This document shows, piece by piece, positions 21,871 through 33,300 of a stretch of 64,000 bases of DNA (positions are counted from its first letter, which is position 1; every line of letters begins with the position of its first letter). The notes below the pieces were generated by a model, which had not been told where the DNA came from, searched no databases, and saw only the letters and a program-made list of their open reading frames with translations. This DNA is from Paralithodes platypus (Eukaryota > Arthropoda > Malacostraca > Decapoda > Lithodidae): the NCBI GenBank assembly GCA_032716605.1, contig CM064480.1:21477651-21541650 (forward strand), in the 5' to 3' direction. The position numbers and the translations under genes are program-made.

Positions 21871-21904
21871 TTCGCCGGCTGTACTACCCTCGGTTCCTCC
21901 GGCC

Positions 21905-22347
21905 TTAAGGTAGGCGCCGGGAGTGAGAGAGACTAGGTTTTGATGGTGGGGTTGGTGCTGGCCGCTTCGCCGGCTGGCTGGTGTTGGTCGAAGACTGGCC
22001 CTGACCTGGTTTATTTTGGCCGCGTCCTCTCTGACCTGAAAACCTATTCTGTCTATGCCTGTACTGACCCTGGGGGGAGTGGGAGGACTTAGGCGGAAGA
22101 AATGGTTTAGATCCCCCTGGCTGGGCTTTAGTAGTAGGCCTGGGTTTGGGGAAGTTAAATGCAGGTTTCTTAGAAGGGGTGGGACTGTGCTTAACGGCCT
22201 GTGCCATATTGAACACCGTTCGCCATACTTCAGGGGACATTAAAGATGGGGTAAGTACTGGTGACATCACCACCTGGTTAGCAATGCGCTCAGGTAGCTT
22301 GCGAACTAACGACATCCTAAGATCTTGTCGTGCTCGCACCGCCTCAA
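21905..22347 (-). pseudogene. DIRS A gag remnant
   Basis: Only the C-terminal third is left: RARQDLRMSLVRKLPERIAN, VWRTVFNMAQAVK, then a basic Gln/Gly/Pro-rich tail (RHRQNRFSGQRGRGQNK) likely to bind nucleic acid. Residues upstream of RARQ come from noncoding leader sequence that begins after a deletion. Copies E and F have about 400 more N-terminal residues. Confidence 0.75.
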
Positions 22348-23244
22348 TATACACATGACACAGTAGGGCATATTTATAAATAATAAATAATAACACTAGT
22401 ACATGTGGCAAAGCTACGAGCGGCTGGCTAGGCCTAGGCAGACGGCATAATAACAGTTGAAATATACACACACACTGGAAATATCACAACAGGAACCACC
22501 GCCAGCACTCCACCGTAGCAACAACTTCCAACCCAGGGAAGACTGACTCGGGACCCAGAAAAAACTTCACTAAGTGAAGAAAAATACGCTGGGAACGTCA
22601 GAAAACACAGCTTACCTCATCAGAAAGATAAAAGGCAGCAATAATTAACGCGTAGTGAAAGCCGCCTGCATCACAAACTAACTCAACTGTGAAAAAGTTC
22701 ACATGTCCACAACGTGACCACGAGGGTACATCCGAAATAGATGCCCCATACACTCGACCCAAAATACACTGCACTGCGGGCAACCAGCCCAGGACACTCC
22801 TGCTACGCCTATCCTAACCTTACTCGATACATCCTGGAGTAAACAAATGAGAAAAAACTCACTAGGGACGCAACGAATGCGGAACCAGCGGAGCGTGGGG
22901 AGGCACGTCCGGGCGGGCTGAGCGCAGAGCAGAGAGAAGAATGACGCCTGAATCAGCGTCTGGTCAGAAATCCACACAAGTACATCCACGATATGATGGA
23001 AAGCTTATTGGATAGTTATTCTTATTTTCTTTTTCTTTTTCTTTTTTACGAAGTTTTTTCGTAGTGAGAACCCAATTCATAATGACTGAAGCCATGAGTG
23101 AGGTTGCGTGCGCTCATGATGAAGGCTCCTCAGTTTTTAAAAATGCTCTGCGCGGTAGATTCAAAACTACGGCGGATTAGTGTTTGAAGAGGATGCCTTA
23201 TGTAATAGGCATGTTCGTCAATGATGGAGGGGCCACTAATAAAT
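22348..23244 (-). other. DIRS A 5' leader and 5' terminal repeat
   Basis: Noncoding, and closely similar to 34460-35365 of copy B. Shared strings include GGCTGGCTAGGCCTAGGCAG, CACAACAGGAACCACCGCCA, ACTTCACTAAGTGAAG and ACCACGAGGGTACATCCGAA. The terminal repeat starts at about 22938. Confidence 0.8.
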
Positions 23245-23595
23245 GAATTCTTGTACATTCGTAGAAGTACTGAACTCGTGTACTTATGGAGAAGTAATTA
23301 CTTCAAAAGTAAAAGTCGTAGTTGCAACTACCGAGATTTCTCAAAAATCTATTGTTCACAGCCAAAGCTACTTACAACAAGAATTGTTGTAACACTACTA
23401 TTGGCCTTTAGCACAATTTCCTGCAATGAATACTACAGAGAAATTTTATAATACAATGCCTACAAACAGTATCACAGCTCGTATGTTCCGAACACATACT
23501 CCGGAGGGGTCTAGGGTGTCCTATGTCACACTGACTGCACCCCCCCCCCCCTTTTTTTTTCTTGAAATTAAACAAAACGTGACTCAAAGGGCCAC

Positions 23596-24261
23596 CTAGA
23601 CCCTCTGCCGTAAAGCTATACATGGCAAGGAAGGTTTGTCCAGAGCTACTGAAAGGTATCGAGTCAAAAACTCCTGATTAGAGGCCCACAACTGTGTGGA
23701 CTTAATAACTTCCACCGAAAGATTATTAAGGAAACGTAAAGAGGCTGTCCCCTTGCGTAAATCGTGGGTCTTACCCACAACGCCGGGATTCTTCTCTTTA
23801 AAGTCCTCGACCAAGAGAGAAGCCAGTGTACGCTCCATCAAGCGTTCACCCGGACTTGCGACCCATAAAGCACCCTGGTGATTTAGAGGTGCCACTCTTA
23901 AATATTTGGTTAGAGTTTGCACTGGGCAAAAAAAGATGGTGCACCTTTCCCCTTTTTAGCGCCGGCACCGTGAACTCTGAAAACACGTGTTCACTGTGCT
24001 CATTCTTGGCTATGAATCCTGGGGAAGGTGCAAATGTGAATACACTCATGAAGCCTATCAAACCTGAGGCAATTAGGAGTGTTGCTCATCGCCGCCAGCT
24101 CAGAAACTCTGTTCCCGGTAGCCAAAGCCATAAGGAATACTGCCCTTTTGTAAAATCTGCAGTCTTTGGTACATACGGGAACGAGAATAACTACGATGCT
24201 TTGTCCAGAGACCATGTAGGCCTGAGCTGACGGGGAGGTGGGCGGAGTTTAAAACCTGCCC
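23596..24261 (-). pseudogene. DIRS B tyrosine recombinase remnant
   Basis: Broken frames preserve VFLMALATGNRVSELAAMSNT (catalytic Arg), FVFSEF-type residues, GKTHDLRKGTASLRFLNN (His-x-x-Arg, with W changed to G) and WASNQEFLTRYLSVALDK. There the second catalytic His is replaced by Gln (NQEF versus NHTF). Frameshifts occur near 23920 and 24060, and the N-terminal core-binding part is deleted (junction about 24265). This copy cannot be active. Confidence 0.82.
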
Positions 24262-25760
24262 TCATAAATCAATTTCAGATAAATGTTTCTGCATGAACAG
24301 ATACATTAAATAATTAACAACCAACGCCACCGAGGGCACAGTTTGTTTTGTTCTTAGAATCCAAGACATAAAAGCTTGCCAATGCGATTGAAACTGTCGC
24401 TTTGTAGACTGGGTATATTGATTCGTGAATATCTTGGTCACGTCGCTACCATATGGTGCTAGCCACTTGGCCTCCTGAATGTCCATAATGAACAAGTCCG
24501 CGAGGTTTCTAGGTTGCCAATTGTGTTCTAAGTGGAACAACCCGACCGGGAGTGACACTAGGTGCGGGCACCACGTGTACAAATGCTGGTACCACACTGC
24601 ACCGGCCACAGGGGCGCGATTAGCGAGACTACGCCTCGCTAATCCTGTAGTTTGTTGACTACGTGGCACATTAGAGACGCGTCTGGCGGCGGAAAATAGA
24701 TAAATGGAACTCAACCTGTTCTCGTCCGTCATCAGAGCGTCAGGTCCGCCCGCCGGCGTTATCGTCCGGCGGGTGAGGTACAGTGGGAGTTTGCAAGTCT
24801 TCTCAGACGCAAACAAATCCACTTGTGGATGGTAATGCTCCGCACACGCAAGAGCGCCCATTCTACTGATGTGCTTTGTCTCTGAGACAGAGCGTCTGCC
24901 CAGACGTTTGCTACGTTGGGAGATAAGATGCGTGAAGATGAATGTTCAGCCTGTTGGCTAGTATAAAAATCTTTTCTGACACGTTTAGCCACTTCCGAGA
25001 TCTTATTGACCCTTGTTTCTGAATACAGTGAACCACATTCAGATTGTCCATTCTGAAGGCCACCGACTTGCCCCGTAAAGCAGAGCCGTGAGCCTGAAGG
25101 ACAGATAAGGGGACTAGTAAGTCTTTGACATTGATGTGGAAGATTTCTAAATGGGACCAAAACCTTTGACCCTGATGCCCGAGGTTTGACTAAAAGCCCC
25201 AACCTATCGTGCCTGACGCATCCATGTCCACCCATACCGACGGCGGAGGAGAGGTTCATGACATGACTGCGTGCAACATTTCTCTCGTCGCCCAAACCGC
25301 TAGTAAGTTGTGTAATAACGTTGGGATAGGCCATACTTTCCCCGCCGGTAATAGTGGGAAAAATGTGTTGCCCTCCAAGATTAAACGTTAGACTTACAAC
25401 CGGCCCAACTTCACAGTTAGCTGAACCCCGTTGAGAGAACCGACTAGAGATTTCCCAAAGTCTCTGTGTCGTAGTCAGACTGTGGAGAAACATAAACAGT
25501 TTTTGCGAAATCTGTTTCGAGTGTCCACACTCTGACTCAGAGTGAGAGAAGCTGTGTCCTCGACCAGCCCTATCCCCTGAAATACTCGTGGGGGAACAAG
25601 GGTTTGACTTTTACTAAGTTGACCTTGAATCCTAGAGATATGAGATGGTTTAACGTAACGTAGACATGACTGATGCGTAACTTTTCTGTTTCTGCCACCA
25701 CCAGTTAGTCGCCCAGATACCACCAGACCCTGATCCCTTGTTCTAACAAGGGCATCAGGG
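24262..25760 (-). pseudogene. DIRS B RT C-terminal, RNase H and linker remnant
   Basis: Scattered frames match copies E and F: LTSGLGDERNVARSHVMNL, a decayed DTDASGTIGWGF equivalent, SGSRLCFTGQVGGL, then DLFASEKTCKLPLYLTRRTI and WPAQ-like remnants. At 24481-24262 are MDIQEAKWLAPYGSDV and YTQSTKRQFQSHWQAFMSWI, the normal recombinase start. At about 25760 the sequence jumps from the RT region around LDDW straight into gag. The RT palm is therefore deleted. Confidence 0.75.
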
Positions 25761-27001
25761 CTTGCGGGGACCTTGCTTGAATGCTTGTGCCAAATTGAAA
25801 ACAGTCTTCCAAACTGCTGGTGAAATCAAAGAAGGAATTAGAACTGGAGACAGAACTACTTGGCTTGCAATACGGTCAAGAAGTTTCTTCACTAAGAACA
25901 TCCTCAGATCCTGCCTTGCTCGAACTGCCTCTAATAAGGCCGTCCGAATATCTCCTAAAGACTTGGATGGAAGTCTGGAGAAGCAAGCGCCGGGAAAGTT
26001 CAATGGCTTTCCTGACTTCCGTGGCTTCTATTGCCTGAGAAGAGCGTAACAGAGACTTTGTTACTTGCTGGGAACCATATATTGAGAAAACAGTTTAAAC
26101 GCTTTTCCTCTTAACCTAAACTCGCGGTCTAGGTAAGCTGGGGAAGACGTGCTAATGGCAGCCAAGCAGAGGGGACTCCGCCGGCACCAAAAACCGGAAG
26201 AGAGAACCAAGAATGGCGTTCTGGAGGGATTTGGTGGGAAGAATAAGTCATGGTTATAATAACTTGGAATGTCCTTAATATGAACATCCAAAACATTTCC
26301 GTAACATTGCTACCCCTGACTCATCAGGCCCGTATAAAAGAGGCATAGCTCCTGTTTTTTGACTGGCGCCTTGTTTAAAGGAGGGGGAGATATGTCTGAT
26401 ATGACTCGCACAGTGGAAGTAGTGAGAGCTGCTGTGCCTGGCACATTGGAAATTGGGTCTGACACAAGCGGATGGTTAGGTATTTTAGCTAAAGCAAAGG
26501 ATGTAGCCAGAGGTCGCACATTCGTCGACATCGCGGGATCTCCCGTATCAGAAGAAGTTTCCGGCGTAGGGCCAAAGAACCTATTAAGTGCATTCAATAG
26601 TAGTCCATCAATCTCTTCCGCCGGTACATACCTAGCCGATGACGAACTCCGTGGAGATTCGACAGTACCCTGAGAGTCGCCTAGAAGGTGACTGGACTCT
26701 TCAACCTCCATCTCTGAGACCAGAGATCGTTGTTCTTCATCCGTTAAGTCTGGCTTATCATGGGAAGATCCCGCCGAAGCCGGGACCTCCACATGTTGCC
26801 ATGTTAAAACTGGGATAGAAGATGGTACATCGGCATCCCGGTGGACGTCAGCACTAGTTGAGTCACAAAGGGATGTGTTCTGTCCTGCCAGGACTGTGAG
26901 TATCGCCATACACCTTGGCTGTGGCTGTCCCTCGCTTGCGAGCTCGGTATACTCTCTGAAAGAGAGCCCTGTAAAGGTTTATGATAATTAAAAGCTCCCA
27001 T
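25761..27001 (-). pseudogene. DIRS B gag, frameshifted
   Basis: Frames along the minus strand give SQGVWRYSQSWQDRTHPFVT, VHRDADVPSSIPVLTWQHVE, the SSARYVPAEEIDGLLLNALN stretch, NRFFGPTPET, FALAKIPNHPLVS and IRTALLEAVRARQDLRMFL. This is the same layout as gag of copies E and F, with at least three frameshifts. A block between about 26085 and 26290 is shortened relative to F. The function is presumed structural/RNA binding; no retroviral-type domain is recognisable. Confidence 0.75.
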
Positions 27002-27546
27002 AGCTCATTAACACATTGAACGCAGAGCTGGTGAGCAAAATCATAAAGTATACTAATTAATTTAATTTATATTTAATTGTATTAAAATAAATTACTATAA
27101 ATAAACACAATATTATCATAATATAATCATAGAAAATATATATGGTTATTATTATTCAGTGATTAAATTATTTCATTAACAAATAAAAATAATATAGGGA
27201 TACCTGATCTTAACGGCGTTGAACATACAGCAATGAGAGGTTCAAGTGCCGACATGACAGAGACTGGGGGAAAACTACCCCGCCCCCGGGAACTACCTGG
27301 TCACCTGGTGCAACACCGGTACTCCGCCCTGGAAAGAGAATTTTCCGGGGATTAATGCTAATAGGGTTACACCCAAAAAATGGTACAAAATATGTGCCAC
27401 AAAACCGCCGGTCAACGAACCGTAGCACTCCACCACTACTTTTCGTTTTCCTTTAGTTTCATATTAAAGATTTCAGGATATATTTACCTGTCCAGAAGAT
27501 TTAAGCATATCTTCTGAATCCTCATAAAGATGAAGCATATCTTTAT
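27002..27546 (-). other. DIRS B 5' leader, left part
   Basis: Noncoding. The AT-rich 27040-27200 has no features. 27200-27546 resembles 33260-33500 and 32330-32420 of the same leader (AAAGATTTCAG, CTTCTGAATCCTCATAAAG). It ends at the piggyBac TTAA. Confidence 0.6.
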
Positions 27547-27959
27547 TAACCCTCCAGCCCCAACCCTATAGCTTGCGACTGTGCTCCGGTACCGGGTGTT
27601 TTGACGATCTTTGGCCTATGTTAACTACTCTGTAAGTCAATGAATATGTCATGTAATGTTGTGAATAAAAAAGAATAATGTTCCACAAACCTTCCTCTGT
27701 CGAATGGCATTGAGTAGAGGTCTCTAGCCCCTCTGGTTGCATAATGGTGAGCGCGGGAAGACGAGTGCTTTTCGGCGGCAAATTCTTCCCGCGTTCGGAC
27801 GCGTCGCCTCGGCCATGGCTACGACGCACCTAGCCGCTCGCCGCGCCAAAGTATTTATCTCCCTTAGACGATTTTAGTGTTTGATATTGAGAATGTGATG
27901 TTTATTTGATATTTTCTAGTTATTTTGAGGCCAATTATATAAAATATGTTTATTAGGGT

Positions 27960-28643
27960 ATCACTGTCACTGATATTGCTAATTTTCACTCGATACCGTA
28001 CATTTTATTAGTAATTGAGGTAGCTTATTGTTGTATTAGGCACTGATTATTCGTTATCACAGGTGTTTATTATACTTTGGCCATCAAATATTAGGTCTTG
28101 TGTCACTTTCACTTTGACAAATATGCTTTAGGGTGTCACTGTCACTGATAATGCTCATTTTCACTCGATACCGTACATTTTATTAGTAATTGAGGTAGGT
28201 TATTGTTGTATTAGGCACTGATTATTCGTTATCACAGGTGTTTATTATACTTTGGCCATCAAATATTAGGTCTTGTGTCACTTTCACTTTGACAAATATG
28301 CTTTAGAGTGTCACTGTCACTGATAATGCTCATTTTCACTCGATACCGTACATTTTATTAGTAATTGAGGTAGGTTATTGTTGTATTAGGCACTGATTAT
28401 TCGTTATCACAGGTGTTTATTATACTTTGGCCATCAAATATTAGGTCTTGTGTCACTTTCACTTTGACAAATATGCTTTAGAGAGTGTCACTGTCACTGA
28501 TAATGCTCATTTTCACTCGATACCGTACATTTTATTAGTAATTGAGGTAGGTTATTGTTGTATTAGGCACTGATTATTCGTTATCACAGGTGTTTATTAT
28601 ACTTTGGCCATCAAATATTAGGTCTTGTGTCACTTTCACTTAG
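27960..28643 (-). repeat. 177-bp tandem repeat, four units, in piggyBac
   Basis: This is the inverted counterpart of 620-1327. CACTGTCACTGATAATGCTC recurs at ~177-bp steps and unit 1 is the most diverged. It lies between the left terminus and the transposase stop. Transposase-binding or structural roles are possible but not shown. Confidence 0.92.
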
Positions 28644-28910
28644 TTATATGATTTGTAAACGATTTATATACAATTTATTGTGTCTTTTTTCACTGATTTA
28701 TATATTTCTATAGGTTCTAATCATATGAATGTCACTTGGTATATACATATGTGTCACTTTCACATATTATTATGGTGTAATTGTATTTGTATCAATGTTC
28801 TCATAATACATGACTTTTGTATTACAATACATTGGTTTTCTTCCACTTTTTGCCTATATATAATTATAGTGTACATATTGTCATTTTATTTGGCAATTTC
28901 AGTATGATTA

Positions 28911-31888
28911 TTAGAACTCCAGCTTGGAGTGGTAATCAAAGAAGCAATCTACAGCACAGAGTGCCACCTTGCACTCCACACACTCCAGGGTTGACTTTTA
29001 CCTGACCTCGGCTTCACCCTGCTGTTGTAGCAGACATGGCACCGCTTCTGCTGTGTTCTTCCGGATTCATTCTGAGGCAGGGAACCAAGCCTGTGCCTAG
29101 TCAAGTATTGAGCAGACTGCAAGCGGTCAATAACGGCGGGCCCAGGATGTGCCACTGCCCTCTGTGGCATAGCATACTTCTCCAGGAGCTCCGTCAACAC
29201 CTGCTTTTGGAACCTCCGCAGGCTATTGAACTTCATGGGTGTGTTCACATTCCGAAGCTTGTATATGTTGTAGGCATTCAGAACTGACATGTCCACCATA
29301 TGCAGAAAGAACTTTTTGTACCATCTGCACGAGGTACGCAGGCAGTCAATGAAGCCTATCTGCATGTCGGACTTGTCCACCAGCCTCATGTTGATGTTGT
29401 AGTCCAGGACAGCATCGGGCTTGGTCACCCTGGCCTGGGTGCGGCGATCCACCTTGCCAGTCTCCACCATTTCCCCCTTGTGGATGGTGGTCAGGAGGTT
29501 GACCTTCCGCTGGTCGTGCCAGTGGATAGCCAGAATGGGCCCCGACTTCTTCTTGAACACATCACCTTTTTTGGTCTTTGGAGGGAAAGGTGGCATGCCC
29601 TTCCTTTTCCCTCGTACTGTGCCTACAGTCCCCGTCTTGCGCTCATGCAGGTACTGTGAGAGAGTGGGGGACGTGTAATAATTGTCCGTGTAGAGGACGT
29701 GATTCTTATGAAAGTAGCGGTCCATCATGGCTTGCACCACTGCTCCGCCAAAGCCAATGAGGGGGTCCACAAGCAAGTCCCCTTCCTTCCCGCTGTAGAC
29801 CAGGAAGTCCAGGACATAGCCAGTTTGGCAGTCGCACAGCACAAAGAATTTTATGCCAAAGCGATGTCTTTTTGAGGGGATGTACTGCCGGAAGCTGAGT
29901 TTTCCCCGGAACAGCACAAGAGACTCGTCAATGACGACCTTGCGGAAGGGCTTGAAGTAGGAGGTGAAGCGTTCTCGCATCATCTCATACAACGTCCTAA
30001 TCTTCCACAGCTTGTCTGGGAGGTGGACGTCAAGGTTGGTGACAAGATGGAGCGCTGCGAGGATATCAAGGTACCGGTCGCGAGACATATATTTCCCGAA
30101 GGCAGGGGTGGATATCAGATCATTGGTGATCCAATAGTCAGGCAACCTATGCTTCTTGACATGAGGCATTAGCATGGTGAGTGCCAGGAACACCATGAAC
30201 TCTTTATGAGTCACTGGGGTCCACTGCCTCATGTGGCCCTTGGTCACCTTTCCCAAAAAGTGGGCCTGGAATTGGTGCTGCTTATTTGTCTCTTTGACAA
30301 CATAGCCTACCACCTCCTCATCAAAGAAGGCCTCAAACAGTTCGTGTGGTGGAGCATTGGGGCCTGCAGGAAAATTGGGGGTAACGCCTGAACCCTCCAG
30401 TACCTCATCAAAAGCTGGCACATCAGGGTTGTATGCATCCTCATCAACTACGTCTTGCCACTGAAAAACGTAGAATGGGTCTTGTCTACGCTGACGAGGA
30501 GCTCCAGCTGGTGGCCCAGCACGCCCACGGCCAACTCGGGAGGCGCGCGCCCTAGGGCGGCGAGGGCGGCGGCCAGGGCGGTGGGCAGCACGACGGGCAG
30601 CACGACGCCGGGCCAAGCGGATGGGTCGAGGGTCGTCGATGTCCATATAGTCATCGTCAGAGTGGTCATCTTGCCCTGACGGTGGACCTATGTAATCATG
30701 GCCAGAGTCTTGAGAGAGGTGCCCTTCATCATCAGTGGCCCCCACATAATCTGGCGGGGAACCAGTGATGCGTGGGCGGCGTGCGGGTGGGCGAGGTGGG
30801 GAAGGAGTGGCAGGTGAGGCTGTGTCCCCCCGAGGTCCCGGGCTCCTTGGCCTGCGACGAGTGACAGAAAGCAATGTTTCAGTGTCACTAGGGCCAGGTA
30901 TTGGTGATGCGAGCTCAAAGACTTCTTCAGGAAGACATGTTGAAGGCGGGAGAGGTGGGGAGGACCGTGGGGAAAGTTGCGGGGACGTATGGCTGGGGCC
31001 GGCCGGGGTGGACGCCGCGGGAGCCTCGAACAAAACTCTCTTACTTTTCTTAATTTTCTTGGTATATTTCCTACCTTTCCCCTTTTCGGCAGCAGTATGT
31101 CTCCTGTCGGGGGACCTAGGAGGCAAATAGGCCGAAAGTGTGGGGTCCTCAACCCTTGGCAATGGTGGGGGTGGTGGGGAAGAATGCGGGGCATCCGGGT
31201 CATCTTGGGTGGCGTGGGTAGATAAGGGAGACAATGGCGGACGAGAAGGGTCACCACGCTGACCCTCACTCACAGCCTCATCCTCACCAAGTAGTTTTGC
31301 TTGTTCCCTAGCTGCCGCGGCCGCCTTCTCAAGTATTTTCTGCTTATACAAATGTAGCTTGAAAGGCGATTTACCAGGGGAAGGGCTTGGCGTCGTGTCA
31401 CTTAAGCGAAATTTGGTGAGTGACCTTGAACTCTCCCACTCGCTCACTCTCTCAAGTTCACTGTCTTTAGGTAAACCAGCTTCCTCAACAACTGGTACAT
31501 CACCTTCATCACTCTCATCACTGTCATGTTCTCTCGCAAATCCCAGGAATTGCTCTTCTTTATCACTCTCATGGCCATAATCACTCGACTTATAATTACT
31601 GGAGTCGTCACTGACTTCATCATCAACATTATGCTTGGCATCAGCTCGCTCATAAAGTCTCAATGTCGTCTCAATACCTCCGGGAGATAACACATTTAGG
31701 CGATGGCGTCGGGGTAAGGCGCGACGAACAAGCAAGGGCGTCGTAGGAAGCACGGTATCGGACACAGCGGAATCACTATTTGGCGTACTGTCCATGATGG
31801 CGTCGGGGTAGATACTGTTGCTGTGGCGGAGTTTACGCCTGGTGGCGCCACCTACCGTCCCACGATACCGAAAATGTACGCGCGGCAT
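28911..31888 (-). CDS. piggyBac transposase (DDE_Tnp_1_7), frameshifted in C-terminal zinc domain
   Basis: The open frame 28949-31888 is 979 codons. A probable start is the Met of MDSTPNSD near 31795; the track beginning at 31888 may be too long. Residues ~30-450 are acidic then Pro/Arg-rich, which is longer than usual for the family. The transposase domain runs from about 500 to 900: WTPVTHKEFMVFLALTMLM, then the catalytic aspartates in KVVIDESLVLFRGK, VLYTDNYYTSP and NMRLVDKSDMQIG. The C-terminal Cys-rich domain begins KRCHVCYNSR, but the frame then shifts. The next frame carries LECVECKVALCAVDCFFDYH and a stop at 28911. A one-base loss in the AAAA run near 29000 explains this. It would cut and paste at TTAA without leaving a footprint. 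The rest looks intact, so inactivation is recent. Confidence 0.93.
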
Positions 31889-31992
31889 TCGAAAGCACGC
31901 ATGCTAGCAATGGGCGTTCAAGAGCCCTTCCGGGTTGCGCGGGCCGAGTTTGTTATGGGCGTTCAAGAGCCCATCCGGGTTGGAGGGGTTAA

Positions 31993-33300
31993 AGATGAAG
32001 TCTTTCAAGTATCCCTTTACACTTGAAACACTAGTAAGATTCCGGCATCTTTTTATCCCATAAAAAGTCTAAGCCTATCCTAATCTCTAATCCGGCTTCT
32101 CCCAGAAGCCCTCATAGATCGCCGTCTTGAAGGCCGTGATACCCTATTGTATCAATCAATTGTTTGGCAAATTATCGCGAATTGCAAATCAGTTAATATA
32201 ACCACCCGAAGGTACAACCGCCGGGTTTTATATGCAATGTCAAACCAATTGTACCTGCCCCAGACCTTTTTTGTAAAAAGGTCGCCGGGAGGGAAAGACT
32301 AAACAAACAAACAACATTGTTTCAATTGTTTATTAAAGATTTCAGCATATCTTTTACCTGTTCAAAAGAATTAAGCATAACTTCTGAATCCTCATAAAGA
32401 TGAAGCATATCTTTATTAAAGATGAAGTCTTTCAAGTATCCCTTTACACTTGAAACACTAGTAAGATTCAGGCATCTTTTTATCCCATAAAAAGTCTAAG
32501 CCTATCTTAATCTCTAATCCGGCTTCTCCCAGAAGCCCTCATAGATCGCCGTCTTGAAGGCCGTGATACCCTATTGTATCAATCAATTGTTTGGCAAATT
32601 ATCGCGAATCGCAAATCCGTTAATATAACCACCCGAAGGTACAACCGCCGGGTTTTATATGCAATGTCAAACCAATTATACCTGCCCCAGACCTCTTTGT
32701 AAAAAGGTCGCCGGGAGGGAAAGACCAAACAAAATAACTGTGTGGAGCCCCCCTCGCCGGGAATAACACAGGAAGCCTGATCCCAGGCTCGACCACAGAA
32801 AACGCAGTTTCTGATGAGCCCTCAAGCGACCAAACTCGTCGGGGTAACTTACCTATTTTAGCCATCCTGACTAAAACTCGGTAACCAAAAACGGTGTTCT
32901 CGGAGCAACGAGAAAAACGCCGGAAAGGTAACCCACACCAAACGAGACATTACAGGAGGGCGTAATGCATAAAGCAATGAATAACACAGGAAGCCTGATC
33001 CCAGGCTCGACCACAGAAAACGCAGTTTCTGATGAGCCCTCAAGCGACCAAACTCGTCGGGGTAACTTACCTATTTTAGCCATCCTGACTAAAACTCGGT
33101 AAACAAAAACGGTGTTCTCGGAGCAACGAGAAAAACGCCGGAAAGGTAACCCCACCAAACGAGACATTTTAACACATTTTATACAAAGGGTGTGCGCAAA
33201 AATAGGGATACCTGAACAGGAGGGCGTAATGCATAAAGCAAAAACCGGGGCAAAGGTAGCCATGACAGAGACTGGTGGGAAACTTACTCCAGGTTCTGCA
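31993..33300 (-). repeat. Direct duplications in the DIRS B 5' leader
   Basis: Two tandem sets. TTAAAGATGAAGTCTTTCAA at 31989 recurs at 32416 (427-bp period, covering 31989-32840 with few differences). GAATAACACAGGAAGCCTGA at 32761 recurs at 32979 (218-bp period). In the second set the copies differ by a short insertion around 33167-33220. Minus-strand open stretches here (for example 32620-33263) follow the repeat and have no similarity to known proteins. Confidence 0.82.

Larger units (their letters stand above)
17614..23244 (-). mobile_element. DIRS copy A, internally deleted, with both terminal repeats
   Basis: The 3' inverted repeat (17614-17960) pairs with the 5' inverted repeat (22938-23244). 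Both contain ACGAAGTTTTTTCGTAGTGA-type sequence and the GCGCGGTAGATTC and GATGAAGGCTCCTCA motifs. The 3' end opens TATAGGTTTGACTCC and the 5' end closes CCACTAATAAAT. The coding order on the minus strand is remnant gag, RT-RNase H, recombinase. Two internal deletions are visible: most of gag (junction about 22347) and the RNase H/linker to recombinase interval (junction about 20465). A palindromic TA MITE sits in the 3' untranslated part. Confidence 0.88.
27550..31988 (-). mobile_element. piggyBac-like transposon, 4.4 kb, near-complete
   Basis: Bounded by TTAA at 27546-27549 and 31989-31992. The termini are inverted: CCCTCCAGCCCC on the left, CCCCTCCAACCCGG reading inward from the right. The empty target (CATATCTTTATTAAAGATGA) is preserved in the tandem neighbour at 32407-32426, confirming a clean TTAA insertion. 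It contains the transposase and, between its 3' end and the left terminus, four 177-bp tandem repeats. The transposase has one frameshift near its C-terminus. A partial relative lies inverted at 541-1715. Confidence 0.93.

Noticed and set aside
541..28720. A single giant ~28-kb transposon with 1.1-kb terminal inverted repeats (541-1719 and 27546-28720)
   Set aside because: The right-hand block is the internal subterminal part of a piggyBac whose own ends are 27550 and 31988. The left block is a separate partial copy. The interval between them is a patchwork of unrelated elements.
32620..33263. Overlapping minus-strand ORFs as novel genes
   Set aside because: They track a duplicated noncoding DIRS leader and repeat the same residues in different frames.
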